Source: Chlamydiota bacterium (GTDB lineage: Bacteria; Chlamydiota; Chlamydiia; Chlamydiales; Waddliaceae). Taken from it: a stretch of DNA of 9,112 bases. The position numbers were made by a program, and so were the translations under genes. A model generated the notes under the pieces. That model was given only the letters and a program-made list of their open reading frames with translations. It was not told where the DNA came from and made no database searches. The stretch is from positions 1 to 9,112 of the forward strand of contig JAAKFP010000070.1 in assembly GCA_011065005.1 (NCBI GenBank). Direction: 5' to 3'. Positions 1 through 5,743 of the stretch are shown here, piece by piece (positions within the stretch are counted from its first letter, which is position 1; each line of letters begins with the position of its first letter).

Positions 1-71
1 TGATCCACAATGAATTAGAAAAAATCCGCCTACTCGCTGAGTATGTCTGGATTTTTTCTAACCCATTGTAA
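1..71 (+). CDS. Possible C-terminal end of an unidentified upstream protein (partial)
   Basis: Frame 3 is open from the left edge to a TAA at 69-71. It reads 22 residues ending in EYVWIFSNPL, with a plausible amphipathic helix (ELEKIRLLAEYVW). The other two forward frames hit stops at once. This could be the tail of a gene co-oriented with xseA, but 22 open codons can occur by chance and the piece matches no family I recognise. It overlaps the hairpin at 7-69, so at most one of the two readings may matter. Confidence 0.25.
   Translation, partial: IHNELEKIRLLAEYVWIFSNPL
7..69 (+). terminator. Long imperfect hairpin, possible terminator of an upstream gene
   Basis: A perfect 13-bp inverted repeat (TTAGAAAAAATCC at 15-27 against GGATTTTTTCTAA at 49-61) is flanked by a second paired segment (ACAATG 7-12 with CATTGT 64-69) and encloses a small inner hairpin (TACTC 31-35 with GAGTA 39-43). 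The A-tract before and T-tract after the core resemble a bidirectional intrinsic terminator for a gene left of the window. Against this, the T-tract lies inside the stem and frame 3 stays open across it to a stop at 69-71, so the repeat could instead sit in the last codons of an upstream gene. Confidence 0.45.
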
Positions 72-141
72 ATCAAAATCTCAGCATTAGGGTCCATTTT
101 TACCGTGAAGATCAGTGTTAAATTCTGGAGGATTGTAGTTT

Positions 142-1503
142 GTGAGTGCCCCATCTAAAGATATTCCTGTCTTGACCGTTACCCAGCTTACGAACGCCAT
201 AAAGCACAAACTAGAGACCACGTTTCCTTCGATCTGGCTGCAAGGAGAGATCAGCAACAGCAAACTTCACTCCTCAGGGCATTTCTACTTTTCCTTAAAA
301 GATCCACACGCACAAATTTCTGCCGTCATGTTTCGAGGAAGTGCTTCCACGCTGAAATCTGTTCCAAAAGACGGAGACAACGTGGTTGTTTATGGAAACC
401 TAAACGTCTATCCTCCAAGTGGTAAGTATCAAATCGTCGTGCAGGAGCTACGCTTCGCCGGGCTGGGAGAGCTCTTGCTCAAACTTGAAGAGTTAAAGAA
501 AAAGCTCCACAAAAGGGGGTGGTTTAGCAAAGAACATAAAAAGCCGATTCCTAAGCTTCCAAGGAAAATCGGCGTGGTCACAAGCCCTACCGGTGCTGCA
601 ATTCAAGATATCTTAAACATTCTTAGCCGCCGTTTTGCCGGCTTCCATCTCGTTCTTAATCCCGTCCGTGTACAGGGTGAAGGCGCTGCCGAGGAGATTT
701 GCACTGCTATTCAGCAATTTAACGAGTATAAACTCGTCGACGTCATCATTATCGGTCGGGGCGGAGGCAGCATCGAAGATCTTTGGGCTTTCAATGAAGA
801 AATTGTCGCTGAAGCCATTTTTCACAGTCAAATTCCGATCATTGCAGCTGTAGGCCATGAAACCGACCACTGTATCGCTGAGTATGTCGCGGATGTTCGC
901 GCTCCTACACCCTCGGCAGCAGCAGAACTTGTGATTGCTGAAAAATCTCAACAAATTCAGTTGCTAACGCAAATGCAAACCCGTTTTCAACAAACTACTC
1001 AACAAATCATCAGACAGCACAAAAACCGTTTAGAAAGCATTATTAATCAGCCATCTTTTCGCTCACCCTACACCATCCTTGGCCCTTGGATGCAAAAACT
1101 CGACGACACCAGGCAAGCTTTAGATTCTACCATCTTGCAATTTTGCAAGCAGAAGAGGCTGATTATCGAGGCCAGGCAAAAGATACTCCAATCCCTTCAA
1201 CCGACTACCCAGATCACCCACTTCAAACATAAACTGCAATCATTCTCGAAACAATTAAATAATACCTTTACACGCAACATGTTATTGCGAAGAGAAAGAC
1301 TTAAGCATACAATCTCTTCCCTTAAAGCTATAGACCCAAAGAATTTACTTACAAAAGGGTACAGTATTCTCTTTTCGGAAAAAGACCGTTCGATTATAAC
1401 TTCTGTACGGAAGTTAGAAAAAAATCAAAAGCTGAGAATGCTAGTTTCCGACGGTGAAATATTATCAACAATTGAAGAAATTTTTTCCCATGAGCGAAAG
1501 TAA
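142..1503 (+). CDS. xseA: Exodeoxyribonuclease VII large subunit
   Basis: Catalytic subunit of exonuclease VII, which degrades single-stranded DNA from both ends into oligonucleotides in repair and recombination, working in the cytoplasm with several XseB subunits. At 453 aa it is close to the E. coli length of about 456. Residues ~8-105 form the N-terminal OB-fold DNA-binding domain ([18 protein letters not shown]). The nuclease core follows with [16 protein letters not shown] (143-158), [11 protein letters not shown] (205-215), VGHETD (237-242) and [13 protein letters not shown] (251-263). D156, R206, H239 and D242 correspond by position to the residues reported as essential in E. coli. Residues ~265-390 are a long coiled coil that binds the small subunit. 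The start is GTG, chosen because GGAGG at 127-131 lies 10 nt upstream. The 3' end overlaps xseB by 14 nt, implying translational coupling. No truncation is seen. Confidence 0.97.
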   Translation: MSAPSKDIPVLTVTQLTNAIKHKLETTFPSIWLQGEISNSKLHSSGHFYFSLKDPHAQISAVMFRGSASTLKSVPKDGDNVVVYGNLNVYPPSGKYQIVVQELRFAGLGELLLKLEELKKKLHKRGWFSKEHKKPIPKLPRKIGVVTSPTGAAIQDILNILSRRFAGFHLVLNPVRVQGEGAAEEICTAIQQFNEYKLVDVIIIGRGGGSIEDLWAFNEEIVAEAIFHSQIPIIAAVGHETDHCIAEYVADVRAPTPSAAAELVIAEKSQQIQLLTQMQTRFQQTTQQIIRQHKNRLESIINQPSFRSPYTILGPWMQKLDDTRQALDSTILQFCKQKRLIIEARQKILQSLQPTTQITHFKHKLQSFSKQLNNTFTRNMLLRRERLKHTISSLKAIDPKNLLTKGYSILFSEKDRSIITSVRKLEKNQKLRMLVSDGEILSTIEEIFSHERK

Positions 1504-1780
1504 AAAAGAGTTGAGTTTTGAAAAAGCATTTTCCAGATTAGAAGAAATTCTGGAGAAAATGAATTCGGGGTCGATCAGTCTTGATGAATCCCTAAAGCTA
1601 TACGAAGAAGCAGATAAACTTATCAGCTCTTGCAGTAAACGTTTGAATGAGGCCGAACGAAAAATTGAAATGCTAATCAAAAACCGAAGTGGAGAAGTAC
1701 AGCTTGGGAAAGATCAAAAACCTCAAACAGAGAACTTCTCTCTACCCTCATCGAATGACGCCTCTAAACACCGCGAGTAA
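1490..1780 (+). CDS. xseB: Exodeoxyribonuclease VII small subunit
   Basis: Small helical subunit that binds the XseA coiled coil to make active exonuclease VII. The family signature is clear: [19 protein letters not shown] (9-27), [13 protein letters not shown] (29-41), then a second helix with a conserved N-E pair ([12 protein letters not shown], 51-62). I chose the ATG at 1490 (96 aa). An upstream in-frame GTG at 1454 would add 12 residues from inside the xseA frame, which the family lacks. No good Shine-Dalgarno precedes 1490, in keeping with coupling to xseA, whose stop lies 11 nt further on. The family is usually 70-80 aa. The extra ~25 residues here are a polar, Ser/Asn/Lys-rich tail of low complexity, probably disordered. 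Confidence 0.94.
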   Translation: MSESKKELSFEKAFSRLEEILEKMNSGSISLDESLKLYEEADKLISSCSKRLNEAERKIEMLIKNRSGEVQLGKDQKPQTENFSLPSSNDASKHRE

Positions 1781-1783
1781 ACG

Positions 1784-1787
1784 AAGG
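1784..1787 (+). promoter_or_regulatory. Ribosome binding site that decides the dxs start
   Basis: AAGG lies 8 nt before the ATG at 1796, within a longer GAAGGTGA that resembles the anti-SD complement. The alternative GTG at 1787 sits inside this element and would have no ribosome site of its own, so 1796 is preferred. Confidence 0.6.
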
Positions 1788-1795
1788 TGACCCTA

Positions 1796-3706
1796 ATGGA
1801 TCAAAAGATCTTACCAAACATCCACTCCCCTGAAGATCTAAGTTCACTCACTATAGAAGAACTTTCCGAACTAGCTCGGGAGATCCGTCAACGGATTATT
1901 GAAGTTCTTTCCATCAATGGAGGACACCTCGCCTCTAACCTAGGCTCAGTAGAACTTACGATAGCTTTACATAAAGTTTTTAACTCTCCAGAAGATCGAC
2001 TGATTTGGGATGTCAGCCATCAAACCTATACACATAAAATACTGACAGGCCGCAACGATCGTTTTCATACGATCCGTCAGTTCAAAGGACTTTGCGGGTT
2101 CTCACATCCCAAAGAGTCCCCTCACGACCATTTCCACGCAGGACATGCCGGGACAGCCCTTTCCTTGGCATTGGGAGTTGCTCACAACCGAGACCTCACA
2201 AAGCGACGAGAATACGTGATCCCTATCATTGGTGATGCTACACTGACCTGCGGAATGTCTTTAGAAGCTATGAACAACATATCTCGAGATCTGAAACGAT
2301 TTATTGTGATTCTAAACGATAATGCAATGTCAATTTCCAAAAATGTTGGTGCCATCTCTCAGATCCTTAGTCGCATCCTAAGCAATCCCACAACAAATAA
2401 ACTCTACCAAGAAGTTGATCATATAATTTCCATGATTCCAAGCTTAGGAGCACTCCTATCAAAGAAGGGACATAAAATTACCGGATCACTCAAAAACCTT
2501 TTTAGTCCCGCAGTTTTCTTTGAACAATTTGGCCTTTCTTATATCGGACCTATTGATGGCCATGACATCAAGAAAATGGTCGATGTCCTTGAAGGAGTTA
2601 AGGACTCCAATTGGCCCGTTATCATCCACGTACTAACGAAAAAAGGCCAGGGGATGGAAGAAGCCATAAAAAATCCTGTGAGCTATCACGGAGTAAAACC
2701 TTTCGATCCTGAAACGGGCAAATTTCTCCCCTCCTCTTCTCCAAAGCCAACATTTCCAAAAGTTTTCGGCAAACACATTCTAAAAATGGCTGAAAACGAT
2801 CCCAGCCTCGTTGCAATCACCCCAGCAATGTCCGCCGGATCCCAACTTGATGGGTTAATGAAAAAGTTTCCGGAAAGGTGTTTTGATGTTGGAATTGCAG
2901 AGTCGCATGCAGTGACATTTAGCGGAGGGATAGCCTATGGCAAAAAAATGAAAGTTGTCGTCTCCATTTATTCCTCGTTCTTACAAAGGGCATTAGACAA
3001 TGTCTTTCACGATATCTGCCTCCAAGAACTTCCCGTCGTTTTTTGTATAGACCGAAGTGGCCTTTCAGGACCGGACGGCGCAACACATCATGGTATCTAT
3101 GATATCTCCTTTCTAAATGCAATGCCGAACATGGTCATCAGCCAACCACGCGATGGGAAAGTTCTCAAAGAACTCATGGAGTCCGCATTCTCCTGGGGAA
3201 GGCCAACAGCTATCCGTTATCCAAATCTAGCCACAGATGAACCTGAAGGCCCACTAATGTATCGGCAACTAGGTACCGGTGAGATTTTAGCAGAAGGTCA
3301 AGATCTTCTTATTATTGCCCTCGGACACATGAACCATACTGCTCTTGAGGTCCGTGAACTTCTCGAAAAGAAAGGAATTACAGCAACTGTGCTGGATCCT
3401 GTCTTTGTAAAACCCCTAGACTCTGACCTACTCTGTAAATTGCTTCTGACCCATAACCGCCTCGTAACAATCGAAGAACACTCCACGATTTCAGGGATGG
3501 GAGCTATTATTAACCATTTCCTTATGGCCCAAGGTTTTAACAACGTCCAAGTGCTCAATTTTGGGATTCCTGAAACTTTCCTTGACCAAGGAAACTATCA
3601 TGATTTAATAAAGGAAATTGGACTTACACCAGAAAAAATCACACAACGGGTCATCAATCACTTCTCTTTAAAAGGGATCACAGACTACGAATACCGAATG
3701 ACGTAA
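1796..3706 (+). CDS. dxs: 1-deoxy-D-xylulose-5-phosphate synthase
   Basis: Thiamine-diphosphate enzyme that condenses pyruvate and glyceraldehyde 3-phosphate into DXP, the first step of the MEP isoprenoid pathway; cytoplasmic. From ATG 1796 it has 636 aa, against ~620 in E. coli. The N-terminal domain carries [18 protein letters not shown] (42-59), the ThDP/metal motif beginning GDATLTCGM (146-154) and ending with NDNAMSIS (174-181), and [10 protein letters not shown] (248-257). The pyrimidine-binding domain carries [10 protein letters not shown] (366-375) with the catalytic Glu369, then [27 protein letters not shown] and a complete transketolase C-terminal domain. Two variations are visible: GDA replaces the usual GDG, and ESH replaces EQH. 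Neither removes a known catalytic residue. A GTG at 1787 would add three residues. The gene begins 15 nt after xseB, so the two are very probably cotranscribed. Confidence 0.98.
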   Translation: MDQKILPNIHSPEDLSSLTIEELSELAREIRQRIIEVLSINGGHLASNLGSVELTIALHKVFNSPEDRLIWDVSHQTYTHKILTGRNDRFHTIRQFKGLCGFSHPKESPHDHFHAGHAGTALSLALGVAHNRDLTKRREYVIPIIGDATLTCGMSLEAMNNISRDLKRFIVILNDNAMSISKNVGAISQILSRILSNPTTNKLYQEVDHIISMIPSLGALLSKKGHKITGSLKNLFSPAVFFEQFGLSYIGPIDGHDIKKMVDVLEGVKDSNWPVIIHVLTKKGQGMEEAIKNPVSYHGVKPFDPETGKFLPSSSPKPTFPKVFGKHILKMAENDPSLVAITPAMSAGSQLDGLMKKFPERCFDVGIAESHAVTFSGGIAYGKKMKVVVSIYSSFLQRALDNVFHDICLQELPVVFCIDRSGLSGPDGATHHGIYDISFLNAMPNMVISQPRDGKVLKELMESAFSWGRPTAIRYPNLATDEPEGPLMYRQLGTGEILAEGQDLLIIALGHMNHTALEVRELLEKKGITATVLDPVFVKPLDSDLLCKLLLTHNRLVTIEEHSTISGMGAIINHFLMAQGFNNVQVLNFGIPETFLDQGNYHDLIKEIGLTPEKITQRVINHFSLKGITDYEYRMT

Positions 3707-3725
3707 ATCTATAGGAGAAACAGGT

Positions 3726-4568
3726 ATGTTCATTTTTCTCTACAGAAACACTCTTAAAGCACACTCGAAAAATATTGCGATCGGTATCAGGGAGTATTTA
3801 AACAGTCATGACGTAAAAGTCGTTACCGAAGATGATGATGCAAAAAGCATTGGAGCGGAGCCTTTATCGAAAGTTGATCCCTCGTCAATTGGGTTTACAA
3901 TAACGTTAGGAGGCGATGGAACCATCCTCAGAATGTTTCATAATCATCCAGAAATAAAAGCTCCCATCGTTGGAGTCAACCTCGGAAGTTTGGGCTTCAT
4001 GGCAGATATCCCCCTAACGGACATTTATCCCTCACTACAAGACCTACTCAGTAATAATTTCACCATCCAAGAAAGAATTATGATGGCAGGAGAATCTGTA
4101 AACAATGAATTCTGCCATGCTGTCAATGAAATAGCCTTTCATCGAGCAGGGAATCCAACTCTTGTAGATCTAGTCATTCATGTCGATGGAACATATCTAA
4201 ACACCTTCTCAGCCGATGGTGTTATTTTCTCTACAGCCTGTGGTTCAACGGCTTATTCTTTGGCAGCTGGAGGACCTATCCTCTGCCCAGAACTAGAAGC
4301 TTTCGTGCTGACTCCCATCAGCCCCCACACCATCTCAAACCGCCCTATTGTCCTCATGCCGAAGAGCGAAATCCAAGTACAATATATAAGTGAACTCAAC
4401 CCCATAGAGGTCGCTTGTGATGGTACTACGAGATTTCATCTCTCTACAGGCGAAGTCTTTTATATTCGGCAATATGAGGGTAAATTCCGCCTCGTTAATC
4501 TACCTCACCATGATTACTACTCAACTCTTCGTACGAAGCTTGGTTGGTCAGGGAAAATGCGATCATAA
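3726..4568 (+). CDS. nadK: NAD kinase (ATP-dependent, inorganic polyphosphate/ATP-NAD kinase family)
   Basis: Phosphorylates NAD to NADP, the only known route to NADP. This links it loosely to dxs upstream, because the next enzyme of the MEP pathway (DXR) uses NADPH. It is 280 aa, normal for the family. Motifs in order are LGGDGTILRMF (61-71) with the catalytic Asp65, GVNLGSLGFMA (83-93), VNEIAFHR (133-140), and the glycine-rich NAD-binding segment SADGVIFSTACGSTAYSLA (162-180) followed by AGGPI and LTPISPHTISNRP (195-207). AGGAG at 3713-3717 lies 8 nt before the ATG, and only 19 nt separate it from dxs. A T-rich hairpin follows, so this looks like the last gene of the xseA-nadK unit. Confidence 0.97.
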   Translation: MFIFLYRNTLKAHSKNIAIGIREYLNSHDVKVVTEDDDAKSIGAEPLSKVDPSSIGFTITLGGDGTILRMFHNHPEIKAPIVGVNLGSLGFMADIPLTDIYPSLQDLLSNNFTIQERIMMAGESVNNEFCHAVNEIAFHRAGNPTLVDLVIHVDGTYLNTFSADGVIFSTACGSTAYSLAAGGPILCPELEAFVLTPISPHTISNRPIVLMPKSEIQVQYISELNPIEVACDGTTRFHLSTGEVFYIRQYEGKFRLVNLPHHDYYSTLRTKLGWSGKMRS

Positions 4569-4632
4569 TGGTAAAACATTCATCTGCCGTAAGAACAATT
4601 CCATCGCAATCCATCGATTGATGTGCACGAAG

Positions 4633-4670
4633 CAATTTAGGGTTAAAAATAAATTGATTTTTTTTCTTTT
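4633..4670 (+). terminator. Probable intrinsic terminator of the xseA-xseB-dxs-nadK unit
   Basis: A perfect 7-bp stem (CAATTTA 4633-4639, TAAATTG 4650-4656) with a 10-nt loop is followed directly by a T-rich run at 4658-4670 (eight T, C, four T). The stem is AT-only except for one pair, so it is weak, but position and T-tract fit termination after nadK (stop at 4566-4568). Confidence 0.55.
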
Positions 4671-4750
4671 GTAAAATGCTAACCCACAGTTTCTTGTAAA
4701 ATTTATTATAAAAAATTTGAAAAAATTCAAAATTCTACTGGAAGAATTTT

Positions 4751-4848
4751 CGAGTAACGCGTATTTACTAGTGTTAAAACGTTAACTCGTAATGTCCCTC
4801 CGAACCAGAATGGTAGATGGGACGTTAACAGAAGAAAAAGGTTTTAAC
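4751..4848 (+). promoter_or_regulatory. Structured omcA leader with two competing folds
   Basis: Fold A pairs CGAGTAACG (4751-4759) with CGTTAACTCG (4780-4789): nine pairs and one bulged A. Fold B pairs GTTAAAAC (4773-4780) with GTTTTAAC (4841-4848), GTTAAC (4781-4786) with GTTAAC (4824-4829), GTCCCTC (4794-4800) with GATGGGAC (4816-4823, one bulge), and ACCA with TGGT at the tip (4804-4814). Both folds need 4780-4786, so they exclude each other. The same DNA holds two copies of ACGTTAAC (4779-4786, 4822-4829) whose spacing is 43 bp, about four helical turns, so a protein operator is a rival reading. Function is inferred only. Confidence 0.45.
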
Positions 4849-4877
4849 ATAAATCCAAGAAGTTTATAGGAAGTTTT

Positions 4878-5063
4878 ATGAAGAAATTGGTAGCTGTATT
4901 AGCGACGGTGTGTGTGTTGACAAGTTGTTGTTGTAACAGAGATTCATGTTGTGATCCATGTCCTCAGCCTTGTCCGCAACCATGTTGTCCAAAGCCATGC
5001 TGCCCGATACCATGTTGTCCAAATCCATGTTCAGGACCAAGTAACTCTGGCGGCTGCTATTAA
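4878..5063 (+). CDS. omcA: Small cysteine-rich envelope lipoprotein, OmcA-like (first copy)
   Basis: A 61-aa protein with a lipoprotein signal peptide (MKKLVAVLATVCVLTSC) whose lipobox LTSC puts the lipidated cysteine at residue 17. The 45-residue mature part holds 15 cysteines in CCDP, CPQP, CPQP and then three 15-nt modules (4983-5027) reading CCPKP, CCPIP and CCPNP, with a Gly/Ser end. In Chlamydia, OmcA is a ~9 kDa lipoprotein encoded just before omcB and crosslinked by disulfides into the outer envelope of the infectious form. This gene has that position, signal and cysteine pattern, though it is shorter than the ~88 aa I recall for OmcA and low in other sequence. AGGA (4868-4871) precedes the ATG by 6 nt. 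Assignment to OmcA rests on context and composition; true homology is hard to prove at this length. Confidence 0.85.
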   Translation: MKKLVAVLATVCVLTSCCCNRDSCCDPCPQPCPQPCCPKPCCPIPCCPNPCSGPSNSGGCY

Positions 5064-5226
5064 ATGTTGCTGAAAGAGGTAAGTCGCTGGAATGGCGGGC
5101 AAGGAGGATACCAATAAATCATCCTCAAGTGAAAAAGTCCGTCAACTTAAGGTGATGGCAACCAATAGGAAAATATAAGTGAAGAACAAACCAAACCCAA
5201 ACCAATGAATTTTTAAGGAGGCTTAC
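5064..5226 (+). other. Spacer between the two omcA genes
   Basis: This 163-nt spacer contains no gene. It holds a hairpin GAGGAT (5104-5109)/ATCCTC (5121-5126) without a T-tract, three copies of ACCAAT (5110-5115, 5161-5166, 5201-5206), and a strong AAGGAGG (5101-5107) with no start codon behind it, identical to the ribosome site of the second omcA. No terminator or convincing promoter is visible, so cotranscription of the two genes is plausible. Confidence 0.5.
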
Positions 5227-5421
5227 ATGAAATTCTTAGGTTCTATTTTAGCTCTTAGTATAGCAGCTTTTACATTGACAAGCTGTAGCTGGTTTTGCTG
5301 TGATCCATGCTGTGATCCATGCTGTGATCCATGCCCAAAATCTTGCTGTGATCCATGCCCAAAACCTTGCTGCGATCCATGCCCACAACCATGTGATCCA
5401 TGCAACAGCTGTTACCGCTAA
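5227..5421 (+). CDS. omcA: Small cysteine-rich envelope lipoprotein, OmcA-like (second copy)
   Basis: A 64-aa paralogue of the preceding gene. The signal peptide (MKFLGSILALSIAAFTLTSC) ends in an LTSC lipobox with the modified cysteine at residue 20. The mature part is almost wholly four-residue modules: CCDP three times, CPKS, CCDP, CPKP, CCDP, CPQP, CDP, then CNSCYR. It should be exported, lipidated and disulfide-crosslinked with OmcB at the envelope. A full AAGGAGG ribosome site (5215-5221) lies 5 nt before the ATG, much stronger than that of the first copy, which suggests high expression. The repetitive coding DNA points to growth by slippage. It may be a tandem duplicate, or a chlamydial lipoprotein that has diverged in module number. 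Confidence 0.86.
   Translation: MKFLGSILALSIAAFTLTSCSWFCCDPCCDPCCDPCPKSCCDPCPKPCCDPCPQPCDPCNSCYR
5296..5400 (+). repeat. In-frame tandem array of 12-nt modules
   Basis: TGCTGTGATCCA occurs at 5296-5307, 5308-5319, 5320-5331 and 5344-5355, and with one change at 5368-5379. The alternating variant TGCCCAAAAYCT is at 5332-5343 and 5356-5367, with a diverged copy at 5380-5391. A 9-nt partial unit (5392-5400) ends the array. Each unit encodes four residues (CCDP or CPxP), so gain or loss of units keeps the frame. The first omcA has an 11/12 match at 4947-4958. Confidence 0.9.
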
Positions 5422-5432
5422 GATTTTAGGTA

Positions 5433-5544
5433 AATTAAGGATTGAGGTGCTATATATGATTTACAAGTTTCCCCTTTCAGAATATAAACAACATATGTTT
5501 ACGTCCTGAAACGGGGAACCTGTAGTCATTGTAGCACCTTAATT
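5433..5544. other. 112-nt nearly continuous hairpin element
   Basis: The two halves pair almost end to end. AATTAA (5433-5438) pairs with TTAATT (5539-5544); GGTGCTA (5446-5452) with TAGCACC (5532-5538); ATGA then TTACA (5456-5465) with TGTAG then TCAT (5521-5529, one G-U); TTCCCCTTTCAG (5469-5480) with CTGAAACGGGGAA (5506-5518, one bulged C); TAAAC (5485-5489) with GTTTA (5497-5501) around a 7-nt loop. That is about 42 pairs by hand count. The outer ends also read as 8-bp terminal inverted repeats AATTAAGG/CCTTAATT. It could be a structured RNA, a processing signal or a small palindromic mobile element. Confidence 0.7.
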
Positions 5545-5561
5545 CGAAGAGCTATTGTTAC

Positions 5562-5615
5562 AGGGTACAAAATATTGCAAGAGAAAGGTAGTGATTTTGA
5601 AGTATTTTATACCCT
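5562..5615. other. Hairpin upstream of omcB
   Basis: AGGGTACAAAATA (5562-5574) pairs with TATTTTATACCCT (5603-5615): 12 of 13 positions match (one C/A mismatch), with a 28-nt loop. No T-tract follows. Confidence 0.55.
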
Positions 5616-5622
5616 CTAATAA

Positions 5623-5658
5623 AAGGTGGATGACGAAACTGAATTAAGCGATCACCTT
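5623..5658. other. Hairpin upstream of omcB
   Basis: AAGGTGGAT (5623-5631) pairs with ATCACCTT (5651-5658): eight pairs with one bulged G and a 19-nt loop. Confidence 0.4.
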
Positions 5659-5689
5659 GCTGAAGATGACGGGGAAAACGAATTAAGAA

Positions 5690-5708
5690 ACAAATCCTTT
5701 TGATTTGT
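5690..5708. other. Small hairpin shortly before the omcB ribosome site
   Basis: A perfect 7-bp stem ACAAATC (5690-5696)/GATTTGT (5702-5708) with a 5-nt loop ends 22 nt before the omcB ribosome site. It is AT-rich and may be weak. Confidence 0.4.
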
Positions 5709-5743
5709 AAATCTACTATGACCATTAACTAAGGAGACGATAA

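Larger units (their letters stand above)
4569..4877 (+). other. Intergenic region between nadK and the first omcA gene
   Basis: This 309-nt stretch holds no credible gene. From left to right I see the nadK terminator (4633-4670), a very AT-rich block with a short inverted repeat TTTGAA/TTCAAA (~4716-4730) where a promoter would be expected, and a leader with strong folding potential (4751-4848). TTATTATAA at 4703-4711 resembles a -10 region, but I find no matching -35, so I do not call a promoter. Confidence 0.6.
5422..5743 (+). other. Structured intergenic region between the second omcA and omcB
   Basis: This 322-nt stretch has no convincing gene and is mostly inverted repeats: a 112-nt hairpin (5433-5544), then hairpins at 5562-5615, 5623-5658 and 5690-5708. 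GAATTAAG occurs twice (5641-5648, 5680-5687) and its last seven bases again at 5433-5439. No T-tract follows any stem, so none looks like an intrinsic terminator. The region ends in the omcB ribosome site AAGGAG (5731-5736). I see no promoter with both boxes at proper spacing. Confidence 0.6.

Noticed and set aside
1454..1489. GTG-initiated 12-residue extension of XseB
   Set aside because: It lies wholly inside the xseA frame, has no matching family sequence, and the ATG at 1490 gives the normal XseB N-terminus.
1787..1795. GTG start for dxs three codons upstream
   Set aside because: The GTG overlaps the AAGG ribosome site that is correctly spaced for the ATG at 1796.
4417..4674. 85-codon frame overlapping the nadK 3' end
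   Set aside because: Most of it lies out of frame within nadK and its tail runs through the probable terminator.
4703..4711. TTATTATAA as a -10 promoter box for omcA
   Set aside because: No -35-like hexamer stands 16-18 nt upstream, and the whole block is so AT-rich that such matches are expected by chance.
5296..5400. CRISPR-like direct repeats
   Set aside because: The units are 12 nt, contiguous, in frame and without spacers; they encode CCDP/CPxP modules.
5223..5405. Reverse-strand frame rich in Gly, His and Gln opposite the second omcA
   Set aside because: It is the mirror of the 12-nt repeat array; the forward strand has a full ribosome site, signal peptide and lipobox.
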